A stretch of 64,000 nt of DNA from Marinilactibacillus sp036039175 (GCF_036039175.1 NZ_JAYXKP010000001.1:434001-498000), one strand, 5' to 3'; positions 49,142 through 58,817 are shown, numbered from the stretch's first letter. Notes: generated by a model not told the origin, from the sequence alone. Program-made: numbers and translations.

Positions 49142-50806
49142 CTATTCTGATACAAAAACAAAAGCACTAAAAGCAGGTAAAACAATCTTTTCACCATTCA
49201 AATTAGCATCATGCGTTGACAACACAAGGTTGTCTTCATCGAACTGCATGTCACTTGTAACTTCTGCTTCTTCTTCAGAAAAGTTACAATACACGCGTCC
49301 AGTAGTACCTTTAAAAGATCTTTCATATGCGTAAGTTTTATCTTGCGTATCTAAAAGCTTCCAGTCTCCTCTAGTAAATAAGTCGGTCATTTTCAACTTA
49401 ATGAGTTTACGGTAGTAGTTCAAGATACTAGATTCAGATTTTTCTTGGTCTTGCACATTATAAATGGCTTCCTGGTTGGATATAATCCACGGTGCCGCAT
49501 CTTCTGTGAATCCCGAACCCTTTTCATCTGTCCACTGCATAATGCCTCTACTGGCGTCTCTGACCGTTAAGTTCAGATTCTTCATGATTTTGTCATGTGA
49601 CCATCCGAATGCTTTAGCTTCTTGGTAAAAACTAAAGGCACTATTGTCCGAAATATTTGAAGGATCATCAAACCAAGCATTATTCATCCCAATTTCTTCA
49701 CCATAATAAATGATTGGGATTCCTTTTTGCAGATACAGTAACGTAGCCATCATCTTAGCTGTTTCGTCTCTATAATTGTCCATGTCACCGTATTTTTGAG
49801 GAGCTCTTGGATGATCATGATTATTCCAAAATAATATCGGACCACATTTATCTTTCAAACTTTCTTGAACCTCTTTTTGAATTCTTTTGAATTTTTCGAA
49901 ATCTAAAGGAACGTGTTGGTTCATTTGAGGTAGTTCTTCAATTTTTAAAGATTCATCATCCGTAAAGTGCTGGAGTGTGATGACACCATCTAAAATACTA
50001 TTATTGGTATACTCTCTGATTTTTTCGGCATCTGCACTTGTTGCTTCACCGATTAATAAAATCTCATTTTCATGATCCGTTAGCGCTTGATTCAGTTCAT
50101 TAAGATATTGTTTTAGATTTCCGCCATACTCTATTACGTCTTGAGTCTCTTGGTCATCTGCTTTATCTGGAAACTCTTTATCGACATCAATATAAATGAA
50201 CGCATCTAACCTGAAGCCGTCTACTCCTTTGTCCATTAAATAATTGAGTATACCAACCATTTCTTTTCTTAAGGGTTCATGATCCCAGTTCAAATCTGGC
50301 ATTTCTTTTTTAAATGTGTGAAGGTAGTACTGGTCTCCATTCATTTCTTTTGACCAAGCTGAACCACCGAATGCTGCTGTCCAGTTATTTGGATAAGCTC
50401 CATCACTAGCCGCATCTGCCCAAATATAATAATCACGATATGGGTTATCTGGACCTTTTAAGGCTTCTTTGAACCATGGATGCAGAAGAGAAGTATGGTT
50501 GAGAGGAAAATCATAAATCACTTTCAGACCTCTTTTTTTCACTTCTGAGAAAAATGTATCTACATCTTCTTCTGTCCCAAATAGTGAGTCGATATGTTTG
50601 TAATCTATTACATCATATCCATTATCTATTTGATTAGAAGATACGATTGGATTGATCCAAAGTGTATTCACGCCCAGACTTTCAATATAATCCAGCTTCT
50701 GAATGATTCCTTTTAAATCTCCAATACCATCATTATTTGAATCTTTAAAGCTTCTTGGATAAATCTGGTAAATAACTGCTTCATTCCACCATTGTTTTTC
50801 ACTCAT
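49142..50806 (-). CDS. GH13 alpha-glucosidase (oligo-1,6-glucosidase type)
   Basis: A 554-aa cytoplasmic GH13 enzyme that hydrolyses alpha-1,6 or alpha-1,4 linkages of short oligosaccharides. AVIYQIYPRSFKDSNNDGIG at the N-terminus is typical. The nucleophile Asp lies in GVDGFRLDAF, the acid/base Glu in LLIGEATS, and the third acid in NHDHPR. The subfamily (GH13_31-like) is inferred from length and motifs. ATG 50806 follows GGAAGTGAG. It is a single gene; no sugar transporter is adjacent. Confidence 0.92.
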   Translation of the reverse strand: MSEKQWWNEAVIYQIYPRSFKDSNNDGIGDLKGIIQKLDYIESLGVNTLWINPIVSSNQIDNGYDVIDYKHIDSLFGTEEDVDTFFSEVKKRGLKVIYDFPLNHTSLLHPWFKEALKGPDNPYRDYYIWADAASDGAYPNNWTAAFGGSAWSKEMNGDQYYLHTFKKEMPDLNWDHEPLRKEMVGILNYLMDKGVDGFRLDAFIYIDVDKEFPDKADDQETQDVIEYGGNLKQYLNELNQALTDHENEILLIGEATSADAEKIREYTNNSILDGVITLQHFTDDESLKIEELPQMNQHVPLDFEKFKRIQKEVQESLKDKCGPILFWNNHDHPRAPQKYGDMDNYRDETAKMMATLLYLQKGIPIIYYGEEIGMNNAWFDDPSNISDNSAFSFYQEAKAFGWSHDKIMKNLNLTVRDASRGIMQWTDEKGSGFTEDAAPWIISNQEAIYNVQDQEKSESSILNYYRKLIKLKMTDLFTRGDWKLLDTQDKTYAYERSFKGTTGRVYCNFSEEEAEVTSDMQFDEDNLVLSTHDANLNGEKIVLPAFSAFVFVSE

Positions 50807-50882
50807 AGAATCGCTCACTTCCAACATAGATTAGAATGATTATACCAATACTACTGAAAGTGAACGAATCATATGCTTACTT

Positions 50883-51785
50883 TTAGTTCATATTCTCTGG
50901 AACAAGGAAGGTAAAGAAACTTGGTAGGACCTTAATATCTAGTGGAAAAGCTGGTCCTTTTTCCCCGTCTAAAGCTACATGCCCATCATGACTACTTTTA
51001 ATAGTGGCTTCTTTCAAGTTCCAGACGAATCCTTTATTTTCATCATCCGTTTTATCTTCATCGTCCTTAAATAAGGATGTCATCGCTGTGATTTTTTCTC
51101 CTAAGGTCGATTTTTCTAATCCAAAAAGGTATAGTTGCCCATCATCATAAGTCGCGTCTTTGAAAAAATTAGGGATACCGGCTATCGAGTTTGATAAGCC
51201 AATCAATAGTAAACTTAATTCATGCTGACTCGTTTTTCCATCTAACGTTAATTCCACTTCAAATGTTTCATCTTCTGTTAGGGATCTGATCCCTTCAAAG
51301 AAATAAGCTAGTGATCCAAATCGTTCTTTTGATTCTTTACTCACTTCCCAGACAGTTTCTGGAATGGAACCAGCCGAAATAGAGCTTAAAAATAAGCGAC
51401 CATTGATTAAACCAGCATCTGCCTTTTTGTCCACACAATTTGCAAGATCTTCTACTGCTTGAGCCATATCTGTGGAAATACCAAGTCCTCTAGCGATATT
51501 GTTCACTGTACCGGTTGGTATGATACCAATTTTGGGTCTATAAGGTTCATCTTTAAGTGCATCTCCTAATCCAGAAACGGTTCCGTCTCCTCCGAGTGCG
51601 ATAATGATTTCGTATTTTTCTTCGCAAGCCTCTCTGGCAAATTTTCCGATATCTGCCTCTTTTTCCGTGATTTTTATATCAGCCGTACGTCCATTCTCCT
51701 TGAAAACTGACTGTGCTCTAACCGCAAACTCTTCAGCTTGTTTTTTACCCGAAGATGGATTGGCAATAATCATAACTTCTTTCAC
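50883..51785 (-). CDS. diacylglycerol/lipid kinase family protein
   Basis: A 300-aa DagK/YegS-type lipid kinase with IANPSSGKK (7-15), GGDGTVSGLG and PTGTVNNIARGLG nucleotide-binding motifs, and YDDGQLYL near the C-terminus. It phosphorylates diacylglycerol or a related lipid; whether it is the essential DgkB is not certain. The start region is preceded by AAAGAAGGG. Confidence 0.9.
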   Translation of the reverse strand: MKEVMIIANPSSGKKQAEEFAVRAQSVFKENGRTADIKITEKEADIGKFAREACEEKYEIIIALGGDGTVSGLGDALKDEPYRPKIGIIPTGTVNNIARGLGISTDMAQAVEDLANCVDKKADAGLINGRLFLSSISAGSIPETVWEVSKESKERFGSLAYFFEGIRSLTEDETFEVELTLDGKTSQHELSLLLIGLSNSIAGIPNFFKDATYDDGQLYLFGLEKSTLGEKITAMTSLFKDDEDKTDDENKGFVWNLKEATIKSSHDGHVALDGEKGPAFPLDIKVLPSFFTFLVPENMN

Positions 51786-51850
51786 TGGCTTGCCCTTCTT
51801 TCTTTCATAATTGGTTTTATTATACTACATTACCAACCACGTCGTACAAA

Positions 51851-51882
51851 AAAAGACCACGTAAAAATTTACGTAGTCTTTT
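51851..51882 (-). terminator. terminator after perR
   Basis: A 15-bp stem, continuous on the minus strand through a G-U pair, followed by T7. Confidence 0.85.
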
Positions 51883-51890
51883 CAAGCTTT

Positions 51891-52310
51891 TCACTGACAT
51901 TCAGGACACAGTCCATAAATTTCCAGACGATGAGACGTTACTTTAAATCCTGTTAGATTACTCGTAACCTCTTCCGCATCATCAAGTCCAGGATAGTACA
52001 CATCTTCAATTTTACCGCAGTTTGTACAAATGGCATGATAGTGCTCGGTTGAAGCAAAGTCAAAGCGGCTAGAGGCATCACCATATTTCATTTCCTTCAC
52101 TAGACCAAGTTGGATGAACAATTTCAAATTATTGTATACTGTCGCAACACTCATACTAGGAAATTTACTAGATAAAGCTTTGTAAATATCATCTGCTGTT
52201 GGGTGAGTATCCATATCAATTAGATATTCTAAAATTGCATGTCTTTGTGGTGTAATTCTTACATTGTTATATTTCAGTCTCTCAATAGACTGATTCACTA
52301 AATAACTCAT
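51891..52310 (-). CDS. perR: Fur-family peroxide regulator PerR
   Basis: A 139-aa Fur-family repressor. N-terminal winged helix: RITPQRHAILEYLIDMDTHP; then SVATVYNNLKLF. The metal-sensing site has SSRFDF, STEHYHAICTNCGKIED, and the zinc site CTNC ... CPEC. The HYH and RFD residues fit PerR rather than Zur or Fur. It controls peroxide stress genes. The start has a purine-rich upstream region. Confidence 0.88.
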   Translation of the reverse strand: MSYLVNQSIERLKYNNVRITPQRHAILEYLIDMDTHPTADDIYKALSSKFPSMSVATVYNNLKLFIQLGLVKEMKYGDASSRFDFASTEHYHAICTNCGKIEDVYYPGLDDAEEVTSNLTGFKVTSHRLEIYGLCPECQ

Positions 52311-52507
52311 TTTTTATCTATCCTTTTTTATCTACTTATAACATATCTGACATTCGGTCCATTTATCCTTCATGATACTCTCTTACTACTTTTAATGCAA
52401 GAAAATGCGGAATAACGAAAATAACCTTTGAGAAATCATTCTAGTTGCTATACTATTATATCATTCATACTTTTATCTATATTATTCGAAGGCAGTGAAC
52501 TTATAAA

Positions 52508-53596
52508 ATGAAAATTGGAGCCCGTACATTCAAAACCGGATTAGCTGTATTTTTAGCTTTAGCTATTCCTTCTTTATTGAATATTTCAGAAGGTGTTCCA
52601 CTTGCTGGGATATCAGCTGTAGTTTCTATGCAGCCTTCCGTGAAAAAATCATTTCAGACTCTGAAAGACAGATTGTTAGCAAATATTATTGGAGGGGTCG
52701 TTGCCGTCTTAACCGTCCTTGCTTTAGGTAATTCCTACTTCATGATTGGCTTAGCTTCAGCAATTCTGATCGCAATCCTCCATCAATTTAAGCTGAACAA
52801 TGTGATTGTCTCTTCTATCATCACACTGATCATCATTATGATGTCAACTGACTATCCCATCGTTATGAGCGCTTCAATACGCGTCTTGGGTACAATCATC
52901 GGGGTATTCTCAGCTTTTGTGGTAAATGGCGTTGTTTTGCCACCTAAATACGACGAAAAACTGTTTTACTTAAATAATCAAGTTACCGATGATTTAATGA
53001 GATTCATACGTGCAAGTTTAAGAAAAAATATTCAATATCCAATGATGCGTAAAGATTTGAAAAGTTTAAAAGCAAGTATCTCTAAAATGAATTTATATCT
53101 TGACCATTTAGTCGATGGCGATCTTAGAAAATATTTTAGGTCTTCTGAGTATTCTCTTGCTAGGACTATTGTTGTTTATCGGCAATTTATCCGAACAACT
53201 GAAAAAGCTTATGACCTAGTGCAAACTTTACATCAAGCTGAAAATGTATATAATCACTTTCCACAAGAATTGAGACATCTACTCATTGAACGACTAGAAA
53301 CACTGATGTCGGCACATGAACAGATTATCTTGAAATGGAACGGTCGTGTCTTACCGGAAGAAGTTAATTTCATTACGCATAAGGCAACCTTAAGAAAATC
53401 TTTTATGGACTCTTTTTTCAATGAAGCGAACTTAGAATCCTACTTGGAAAATGAGTATGGACAAAGTAATGCGGTTATTCATATCATGTCTTCCGTTTTA
53501 GATTACGAAGAAAGCCTTCAGCATTTAAATAAATTGGTTAGTAGTTACAAGAAAAACCATAATGAAGAAGATGATAAAATTATAGATCTTCATTGA
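52508..53596 (+). CDS. ArAE/FUSC-type aromatic acid exporter family protein
   Basis: A 362-aa membrane protein with six hydrophobic segments in the first 155 residues (GARTFKTGLAVFLALAIPS at the start) and a cytoplasmic helical C-terminal half. This is the ArAE_1 family (YqjA-like in Bacillus). The substrate is unknown. It is divergent from perR. Confidence 0.85.
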   Translation: MKIGARTFKTGLAVFLALAIPSLLNISEGVPLAGISAVVSMQPSVKKSFQTLKDRLLANIIGGVVAVLTVLALGNSYFMIGLASAILIAILHQFKLNNVIVSSIITLIIIMMSTDYPIVMSASIRVLGTIIGVFSAFVVNGVVLPPKYDEKLFYLNNQVTDDLMRFIRASLRKNIQYPMMRKDLKSLKASISKMNLYLDHLVDGDLRKYFRSSEYSLARTIVVYRQFIRTTEKAYDLVQTLHQAENVYNHFPQELRHLLIERLETLMSAHEQIILKWNGRVLPEEVNFITHKATLRKSFMDSFFNEANLESYLENEYGQSNAVIHIMSSVLDYEESLQHLNKLVSSYKKNHNEEDDKIIDLH

Positions 53597-53607
53597 TTTT
53601 CAAAGAA

Positions 53608-53654
53608 AAAAACTTCCATACTGAACTGAAATGTTCAGCTAATGGAAGTTTTTT
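53608..53654. terminator. terminator between ArAE and SGNH genes
   Basis: A nested hairpin: outer stem AACTTCCAT/ATGGAAGTT and inner GAAC/GTTC, followed by T7 on the plus strand. It lies between convergent genes. Confidence 0.8.
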
Positions 53655-53665
53655 TATAGGCTTTT

Positions 53666-54526
53666 TTATTCGTCTGTTGTGTTTGAAACTTCACTTTCAA
53701 TGGCCTGTTGTATTAAAGTATTCCCTTGATCATTAAGATTCGTTTGTTCTTCATCGAATAGAGAATCGAGTTCGAGTCCCTCTTCTTCAGCCAGCGTAGT
53801 GAACTGGTCGTGAATAGCGATAACAGGAATTCCAAACTCACTTGCCACTGAATTCATTTCATTCATATAACTTCTATAACTCAATGATCTAGAGTTAGGA
53901 TTATCGAATTCCGATAGGATTGGTGCTGGTTCCATAAAGAATATTTCCGTATCAGGTAGTCCCTCTGTTAAAGCATTCATGATACTTGTTAGATACTGAT
54001 TAGTTTCTGAAAGCCCGATATCTCTATTTTTGTCTTCCAAAGCAGGCATACGGTAAATAACAACATTTGCTCCTGATTCTACTACAGTGTCAACTGTTCG
54101 TTGAATATACAATTCATATGTATCTGTTTCTGGGTAGGTATATTCTTCGATTTCTAAAGGACCACTTACATTATCCTGAATGATTGTATTCATCTGTCCA
54201 TACCATTCTAGCGATGTATCAATTGGACCATAGTAAGCCAATCTAGCTTGATCATTAGTCAAAGTTGTATAATCGATCGTCTCTAGAATAGATAGTGAAT
54301 CCAAATTCGATTCGTATTCAGCAAGCTTTTCTTCAGTACTCAAAGCGTCAGGTGCAGCTTGCTCAGAAGTTGTACTGCCTTCGCCCTCTGATTCATTTGT
54401 ATCATTTGCACTTAAGCTATTTTGAAGCATTTCTTCTTCCTGATTATTTGCATATTGTCTACCAAAAAAGATAATCAGAATTGAAGCAATTCCTAATATT
54501 ACAGTTAAAAAAATATTCTTTTTCAC
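53666..54526 (-). CDS. membrane-anchored SGNH-like hydrolase
   Basis: A 286-aa protein with an N-terminal anchor (about 5-22), an acidic Ser/Thr linker (about 28-65) and an SGNH-like domain. The block I region reads YYGPIDTSLEWY rather than GDS, and block V reads EEQTNLNDQG, without the standard DxxH. The fold assignment is plausible but catalysis is doubtful. It could bind or modify wall polymers outside the cell. Confidence 0.7.
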   Translation of the reverse strand: MKKNIFLTVILGIASILIIFFGRQYANNQEEEMLQNSLSANDTNESEGEGSTTSEQAAPDALSTEEKLAEYESNLDSLSILETIDYTTLTNDQARLAYYGPIDTSLEWYGQMNTIIQDNVSGPLEIEEYTYPETDTYELYIQRTVDTVVESGANVVIYRMPALEDKNRDIGLSETNQYLTSIMNALTEGLPDTEIFFMEPAPILSEFDNPNSRSLSYRSYMNEMNSVASEFGIPVIAIHDQFTTLAEEEGLELDSLFDEEQTNLNDQGNTLIQQAIESEVSNTTDE

Positions 54527-54590
54527 AAATTAACATCCTCTCAAGCAGATTCTTAAAAATCATATCATACTTTCCTCTATCTTTACAATA

Positions 54591-54629
54591 AAAACAGCAA
54601 AAGTCTTTAAGAAAGACTTTTGCTGTTTT
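54591..54629. terminator. terminator after ntdP
   Basis: A 17-bp stem (AAAACAGCAAAAGTCTT and complement) with a 4-nt loop and A/T-rich flanks, downstream of ntdP on the minus strand. Confidence 0.85.
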
Positions 54630-54646
54630 ACTTTGTTTCATCACAA

Positions 54647-55183
54647 TTATTTTTTACCCGTTAGTTGTTTATATCGGTCGTACCACAAATCAACGTAACC
54701 TTCTGAAAATGGACCTTTTTCTTCTTTGATCCATTCAACAAGAACCTTGATATGCTCTTTCAATATAAGATCAACTTCTTCTGGATAATCCCATTTTTTA
54801 CCGTGCTCTTCATATTCATCAACATCCAGCAAACGTTTTTCTCCATCTGGAAAAACTTTTACATCTAGATCATAATCAATATATTTCGCACCTTCTTCAT
54901 CAATAAGAAATGGAGAAGCCATATTACAGTAATAAGAAGTTCCTTTTTGGCGAATCATTGTAACGATATTGAACCAGTAGTGCTTATGGAAGTATACGAG
55001 CGCAGGTTCTCTCGTTCTCCATCTTCTACCATCGGATTCAATTACAAGTGTATGGTCATTGCAACCAATCAATGAATGCTCAGTTGTTTTCAAAACCATA
55101 GTATCTCGCCAAGTTCTGTGCAAACTTCCGTCGTGTTTATAGCTTTTGATTGTGATGAAATCTCCTTCTTTTGGAAACTGCAT
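54647..55183 (-). CDS. ntdP: nucleoside tri-/diphosphate phosphatase NtdP (DUF402)
   Basis: A 178-aa DUF402 protein (YgaC/SA1684 family) with MVLKTTEHSLIGCNDHTLV, RRWRTREPALVYFHKHYWFN and FLIDEEGAKYIDYDLDVK motifs. The Asp/Glu/Lys set of the catalytic site is present. It dephosphorylates nucleoside tri- and diphosphates in the cytoplasm. Length is normal. It is monocistronic. Confidence 0.9.
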   Translation of the reverse strand: MQFPKEGDFITIKSYKHDGSLHRTWRDTMVLKTTEHSLIGCNDHTLVIESDGRRWRTREPALVYFHKHYWFNIVTMIRQKGTSYYCNMASPFLIDEEGAKYIDYDLDVKVFPDGEKRLLDVDEYEEHGKKWDYPEEVDLILKEHIKVLVEWIKEEKGPFSEGYVDLWYDRYKQLTGKK

Positions 55184-55364
55184 CCATGTACCAACTTTCT
55201 TTATACAAATAATATTACTACGATAATATTATTAGATTCATCTCACCACGTATTATATCACAATACCTTAATTATCCGTAGGGAAAAGTTATATTGATCC
55301 AATCACCTAAAACATAGCGCAGGTTGTAGATCTTAGCCTCATCTACATATTTCAGGGTAAATTT

Positions 55365-56558
55365 TTAAAATAAAGTAATTTCTTTGGATGCTTTCAGGAG
55401 TTTCTGTTGTAATACCGGGAATACAAACTGATCAAACTCACTTTCATTGACCCATTCGCAATTTGTTGGTATATCTTGTCCCGGTTGATTTAAAGTAGCT
55501 TCATACAAATAAATATTCCAGTGTAAATGCGTAAAAATATGCTTAACTGATCCATTTGAATTCTGACTCACAGTTACATCTACGTTATATTTTTGCTTTA
55601 GAAAATTTGTTACTGCCGTTGCTTCTAACTCATCAATTTCATGTAGGTCTTTTTGAGTAAAAGATTTCCATTCTACTTGATCAAGTATCGTCTGTTCTTC
55701 TATTAAAGGGTACGTCCACATATTAGCTAAAAGTCTATCTTCAGACCTTTTTTCTAGCAAGTATGCTCCCTCTTTGTTTCTAATCATCATTGCAAAATAA
55801 TTGACAATTTTTTTCTTTTTCTTTTTACTTTTAAAAGGATATTCGAGATACGTTTCATTTAAATAAGAAGCATTGAATTCTTTTATAGGACTTTTTGAAG
55901 GATCATAGTTTTTAGGCGTACAGATGGTTGCTCCAAGATCCATTAGTGCTTGATTGAAATCACCTGGTCTATTTGGATCAATAATATGGTACATGACTTC
56001 TTCAAACACTTTTCGACTAGCAGGTTTCGCAATATCAACGTTTATCTCGAATAGTCTGCTGAGTACCCTCATCAGATTTCCATCAACGGCAGGTTCTGCA
56101 TGGTTGAAAGCAATACTTGAAACCGCTCCTGCTGTATATGGTCCAATCCCCTTAAGCTTTTTAATTTGTTCAGGTTCGGTAGGAAATACTCCATCAAATT
56201 CAGTAACGACTTGAATTGCCGCTGCTTTCATATTTCTGACTCTAGAGTAGTATCCAAGCCCTTCCCAAGCTTTTAGAAGTGTATCTTCATCTGAACTGGC
56301 AAGATCCGCAATGGTTGGAAACAATTCCAAGAAACGATTGTAATATGGAATGACCGTATCTACTCTAGTCTGTTGAAGCATGATTTCAGAGATCCATATT
56401 TTGTATGGATCAGATGTTCTTCTCCAAGGTAAATCCCTTTTCTCTTTATCATACCAGTCTAGTAGAACCTTTCTAAATGAATCAATTTTATCTTGAGACC
56501 ACATTTCAATATCGTATTTTGTTTTTAATTCTTCAGTTGTTAAATATTTATTCTTCAT
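55365..56558 (-). CDS. mutY: adenine DNA glycosylase MutY, clusterless type
   Basis: A 397-aa base-excision glycosylase that removes A opposite 8-oxoG. It has SEIMLQQTRVDTV with catalytic Glu 58, HhH GIGPYTAGA (137-145), catalytic Asp 159 in AVDGN, and a C-terminal NUDIX-like 8-oxoG recognition domain. The iron-sulfur loop keeps Cys 213 but has Pro 220, Ser 223 and Asn 229 where C-x6-C-x2-C-x5-C is expected, so it is cluster-less. Its start overlaps recX by 11 bp, suggesting translational coupling. Confidence 0.94.
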   Translation of the reverse strand: MKNKYLTTEELKTKYDIEMWSQDKIDSFRKVLLDWYDKEKRDLPWRRTSDPYKIWISEIMLQQTRVDTVIPYYNRFLELFPTIADLASSDEDTLLKAWEGLGYYSRVRNMKAAAIQVVTEFDGVFPTEPEQIKKLKGIGPYTAGAVSSIAFNHAEPAVDGNLMRVLSRLFEINVDIAKPASRKVFEEVMYHIIDPNRPGDFNQALMDLGATICTPKNYDPSKSPIKEFNASYLNETYLEYPFKSKKKKKKIVNYFAMMIRNKEGAYLLEKRSEDRLLANMWTYPLIEEQTILDQVEWKSFTQKDLHEIDELEATAVTNFLKQKYNVDVTVSQNSNGSVKHIFTHLHWNIYLYEATLNQPGQDIPTNCEWVNESEFDQFVFPVLQQKLLKASKEITLF

Positions 56559-57489
56559 TTTCTTCTTCCTTCATCTCGATGAATCTTTGAATCAATTCGG
56601 ATGGATATCCCTTTTGAAACAGACTCGTTTTAGTTTTTCTAATCAGATCATAGCCCTTTGCCTTACTGGAGTAACGTCTCCAGGCCTGTTCGCCTTGCAC
56701 GACTAATGCGTCGTACTCTTCGTCTTCTGATTTTTCTGTATCCATCTCATTGACCACTTCTTGAATGATATCCATGTCATATCCTTTTTGAAGCAAGAAC
56801 TGTTTAGTTTTTTGAATCGCTTCTCTTTGAGACTTCTGATTGGATTTTCTCCATGATTTTTCTGCTAAGTTGAACGCATTATCAAACTGATCTTCAAATG
56901 AATATTCTAGCATGCCTTCTTCTATAAGTGATTTATCGATCCCTTTTCGGTTCAATTCGTTCATGATCGTCTTCGGACCTTTTTTGTTTAAATTAGCAGC
57001 TGTTCTCACATAACTCTTAGCGTAGTCCAGATCATCGATCAATCTCTGATCTTTTAGTTGTTCTATAATTTCTTCGACGTATTCTTCGAATTCTTTATCT
57101 ATCAAGTCATCTCTTACTTCTTTTTCAGAACGCATACCGTAACTTAAGTAAACTAACGCTCTTTGATAGGCTTTTCTAGAAACATCTTCTTCTTGGAGGG
57201 ATTCTTGAAATTCTTTTGATACGACCATCCCTTTATGAAGCATATGTCGAATAATCAATTCCTCATCTACCGGAAATGCATATACTTCGTTAATAAAAAT
57301 ATTATAACGTCCTGGTCGTTTCTGAGCTTGGATACTAGTGATTTTATCTTCATTAACTGATTTAGTTTCTTTTTGAATAGAAGGCTTTTTACCACTTTCT
57401 TTGACTACTTTTTTTATTTCTTGTGGTTGATTCGGTTGTAGTCTGATTAATTGTTCATTGAATTTCTTTTCTTTATCCGAATGATTCAT
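56548..57489 (-). CDS. recX: regulatory protein RecX
   Basis: A 313-aa RecX modulating RecA filaments. Three RecX repeat regions are visible (ALVYLSYGMRSEKEVRDDL, FVRTAANL-type KGPKTIMNELNRKGID, and AIQKTKQFLLQKGYD). An extra basic N-terminal region (about 1-70) is longer than in short RecX proteins but normal for Firmicutes. ATG 57489 follows GGAAGGTGATAA. It overlaps mutY by 11 bp. Confidence 0.9.
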   Translation of the reverse strand: MNHSDKEKKFNEQLIRLQPNQPQEIKKVVKESGKKPSIQKETKSVNEDKITSIQAQKRPGRYNIFINEVYAFPVDEELIIRHMLHKGMVVSKEFQESLQEEDVSRKAYQRALVYLSYGMRSEKEVRDDLIDKEFEEYVEEIIEQLKDQRLIDDLDYAKSYVRTAANLNKKGPKTIMNELNRKGIDKSLIEEGMLEYSFEDQFDNAFNLAEKSWRKSNQKSQREAIQKTKQFLLQKGYDMDIIQEVVNEMDTEKSEDEEYDALVVQGEQAWRRYSSKAKGYDLIRKTKTSLFQKGYPSELIQRFIEMKEEENEE

Positions 57490-57581
57490 TTTATCACCTT
57501 CCAAATATAGTATCTCTATTATAACACAGGTAATAAGATTCCTATAGGTTCTAGAGCCATTAAAGGAACTTTTGTTCTCAA

Positions 57582-57615
57582 AAAAAGAGCCTACCCAAAT
57601 TCTGGTAGACTCTCT
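57582..57615 (-). terminator. terminator after the small hydrophilic gene
   Basis: An imperfect stem (AGAG-TCTACC / GGTAGG-CTCT on the minus strand) followed by T7. Confidence 0.75.
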
Positions 57616-57631
57616 AAACTTTTAATTCAAA

Positions 57632-57865
57632 TTAAAGATCTTTTTCTACTTCGTTACCGACTTGATCACCTTTTGCTTTTTCATACACTTTGCGATCATC
57701 TTCATCCAGACCGGATCTTGAGGGACGATCTTTCACAAAACCTAACGGAGACGATGTATCTGGACTCGATACTTCATCTCTGGCAGGATCGCGTCTGTCA
57801 GGCGTTGCATCTGGCTGACCGGTTCTTTTTAAATCATTATTAGATGTTTTATCCACTTTACTCAT
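57632..57865 (-). CDS. small hydrophilic protein, stress-locus member
   Basis: A 77-aa, highly charged and probably disordered protein (SKVDKTSNNDLKRTGQPD start). ATG 57865 follows TTGGAGG. It lies downstream of the SDR gene on the same strand, in a probable stress operon. No family is recognised. Confidence 0.65.
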   Translation of the reverse strand: MSKVDKTSNNDLKRTGQPDATPDRRDPARDEVSSPDTSSPLGFVKDRPSRSGLDEDDRKVYEKAKGDQVGNEVEKDL

Positions 57866-57895
57866 CGTTTGAACCTCCAAGTATTCGTTATAAAA

Positions 57896-58768
57896 TTATC
57901 CGTTAACAACGACTCCACCATTTACATGGATAGTTTGCCCAGTTACATAGCTAGAATCATCACTTGCTAGGAATACATAAGCGGGTGCTAATTCATAAGC
58001 TTCTCCTGGTCTTCCAAGTGCACCATCTTTACCCCAACTAGCAATTTCTTCTTGAGGGAATGTTGCTGGAATAAGCGGAGTCCAAATTGGACCTGGTGCT
58101 ACAGTATTCACTCTGATTTTCTTGTTAGTAAACTCTTGATTTTGAGACAGCGAACGCGTAAAGGATACAATCGCTCCGTTAGTCCCAGAATAATCTAGTA
58201 GATTTGGATTACCTTTATAGGCTGTTACAGAGGAAGTATTGATAATCTTTCCGCCTTCATTCATATGAGGGAAAACAGCTTTAACAAAATAAATCATACT
58301 AAAGATGTTCGTACGGTAAGTTCTGTCCACTTGTTCAGCAGTTATATCTAAGATAGACTCTTGATACATTTGCTCCCCAGCATGATTGACTAAGATATCA
58401 ATGGATCCCCATTTAGAGACGACCTCTTGAGTAACTTCAGTAGCATGTTTCTCATCCCCAACATCGCCTTTAAACACTAAAACTTCAGCACCAATTTCTT
58501 GAAGTCTATTTTTAGTCTTTTCAGCATCATCATCGGAAGAGTGATAAGTGAAAGCCACTTTTGCGCCTTCTTTGGCAAAAAGTATAGCTGTAGCTGCTCC
58601 AATTCCAGAATCGCCACCTGTTATGATAGCAACTTTATCTTTAAGTTTATCGGCTGATTTATATTCTTCATTTTCAACTACTGGCTCACGACGCATATTT
58701 TCTGATTCGTCATCAATCAAGTAATCTTTTTTAGGTTCTTGAGTTTTCACGATATTTTCTTCAGTCAT
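57896..58768 (-). CDS. YhxC/YdaD-type SDR oxidoreductase with lysine-to-asparagine change
   Basis: A 290-aa short-chain dehydrogenase of the general-stress YdaD/YhxC type: an N-terminal extension, TGGDSGIGAATAILFAKEG cofactor motif (about 50-68), NHAG, TSS and the catalytic YxxxK region. Here the motif reads YSGTN, so the catalytic Lys is Asn (codon AAC, read directly). Activity may be reduced, or the gene may have a changed role. It starts after AAGGAGTAATG. Confidence 0.9.
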   Translation of the reverse strand: MTEENIVKTQEPKKDYLIDDESENMRREPVVENEEYKSADKLKDKVAIITGGDSGIGAATAILFAKEGAKVAFTYHSSDDDAEKTKNRLQEIGAEVLVFKGDVGDEKHATEVTQEVVSKWGSIDILVNHAGEQMYQESILDITAEQVDRTYRTNIFSMIYFVKAVFPHMNEGGKIINTSSVTAYKGNPNLLDYSGTNGAIVSFTRSLSQNQEFTNKKIRVNTVAPGPIWTPLIPATFPQEEIASWGKDGALGRPGEAYELAPAYVFLASDDSSYVTGQTIHVNGGVVVNG

Positions 58769-58817
58769 TTGTCATTACTCCTTTAAGTTGTGTTTAGTAT
58801 AATGAATTCACCTATGC

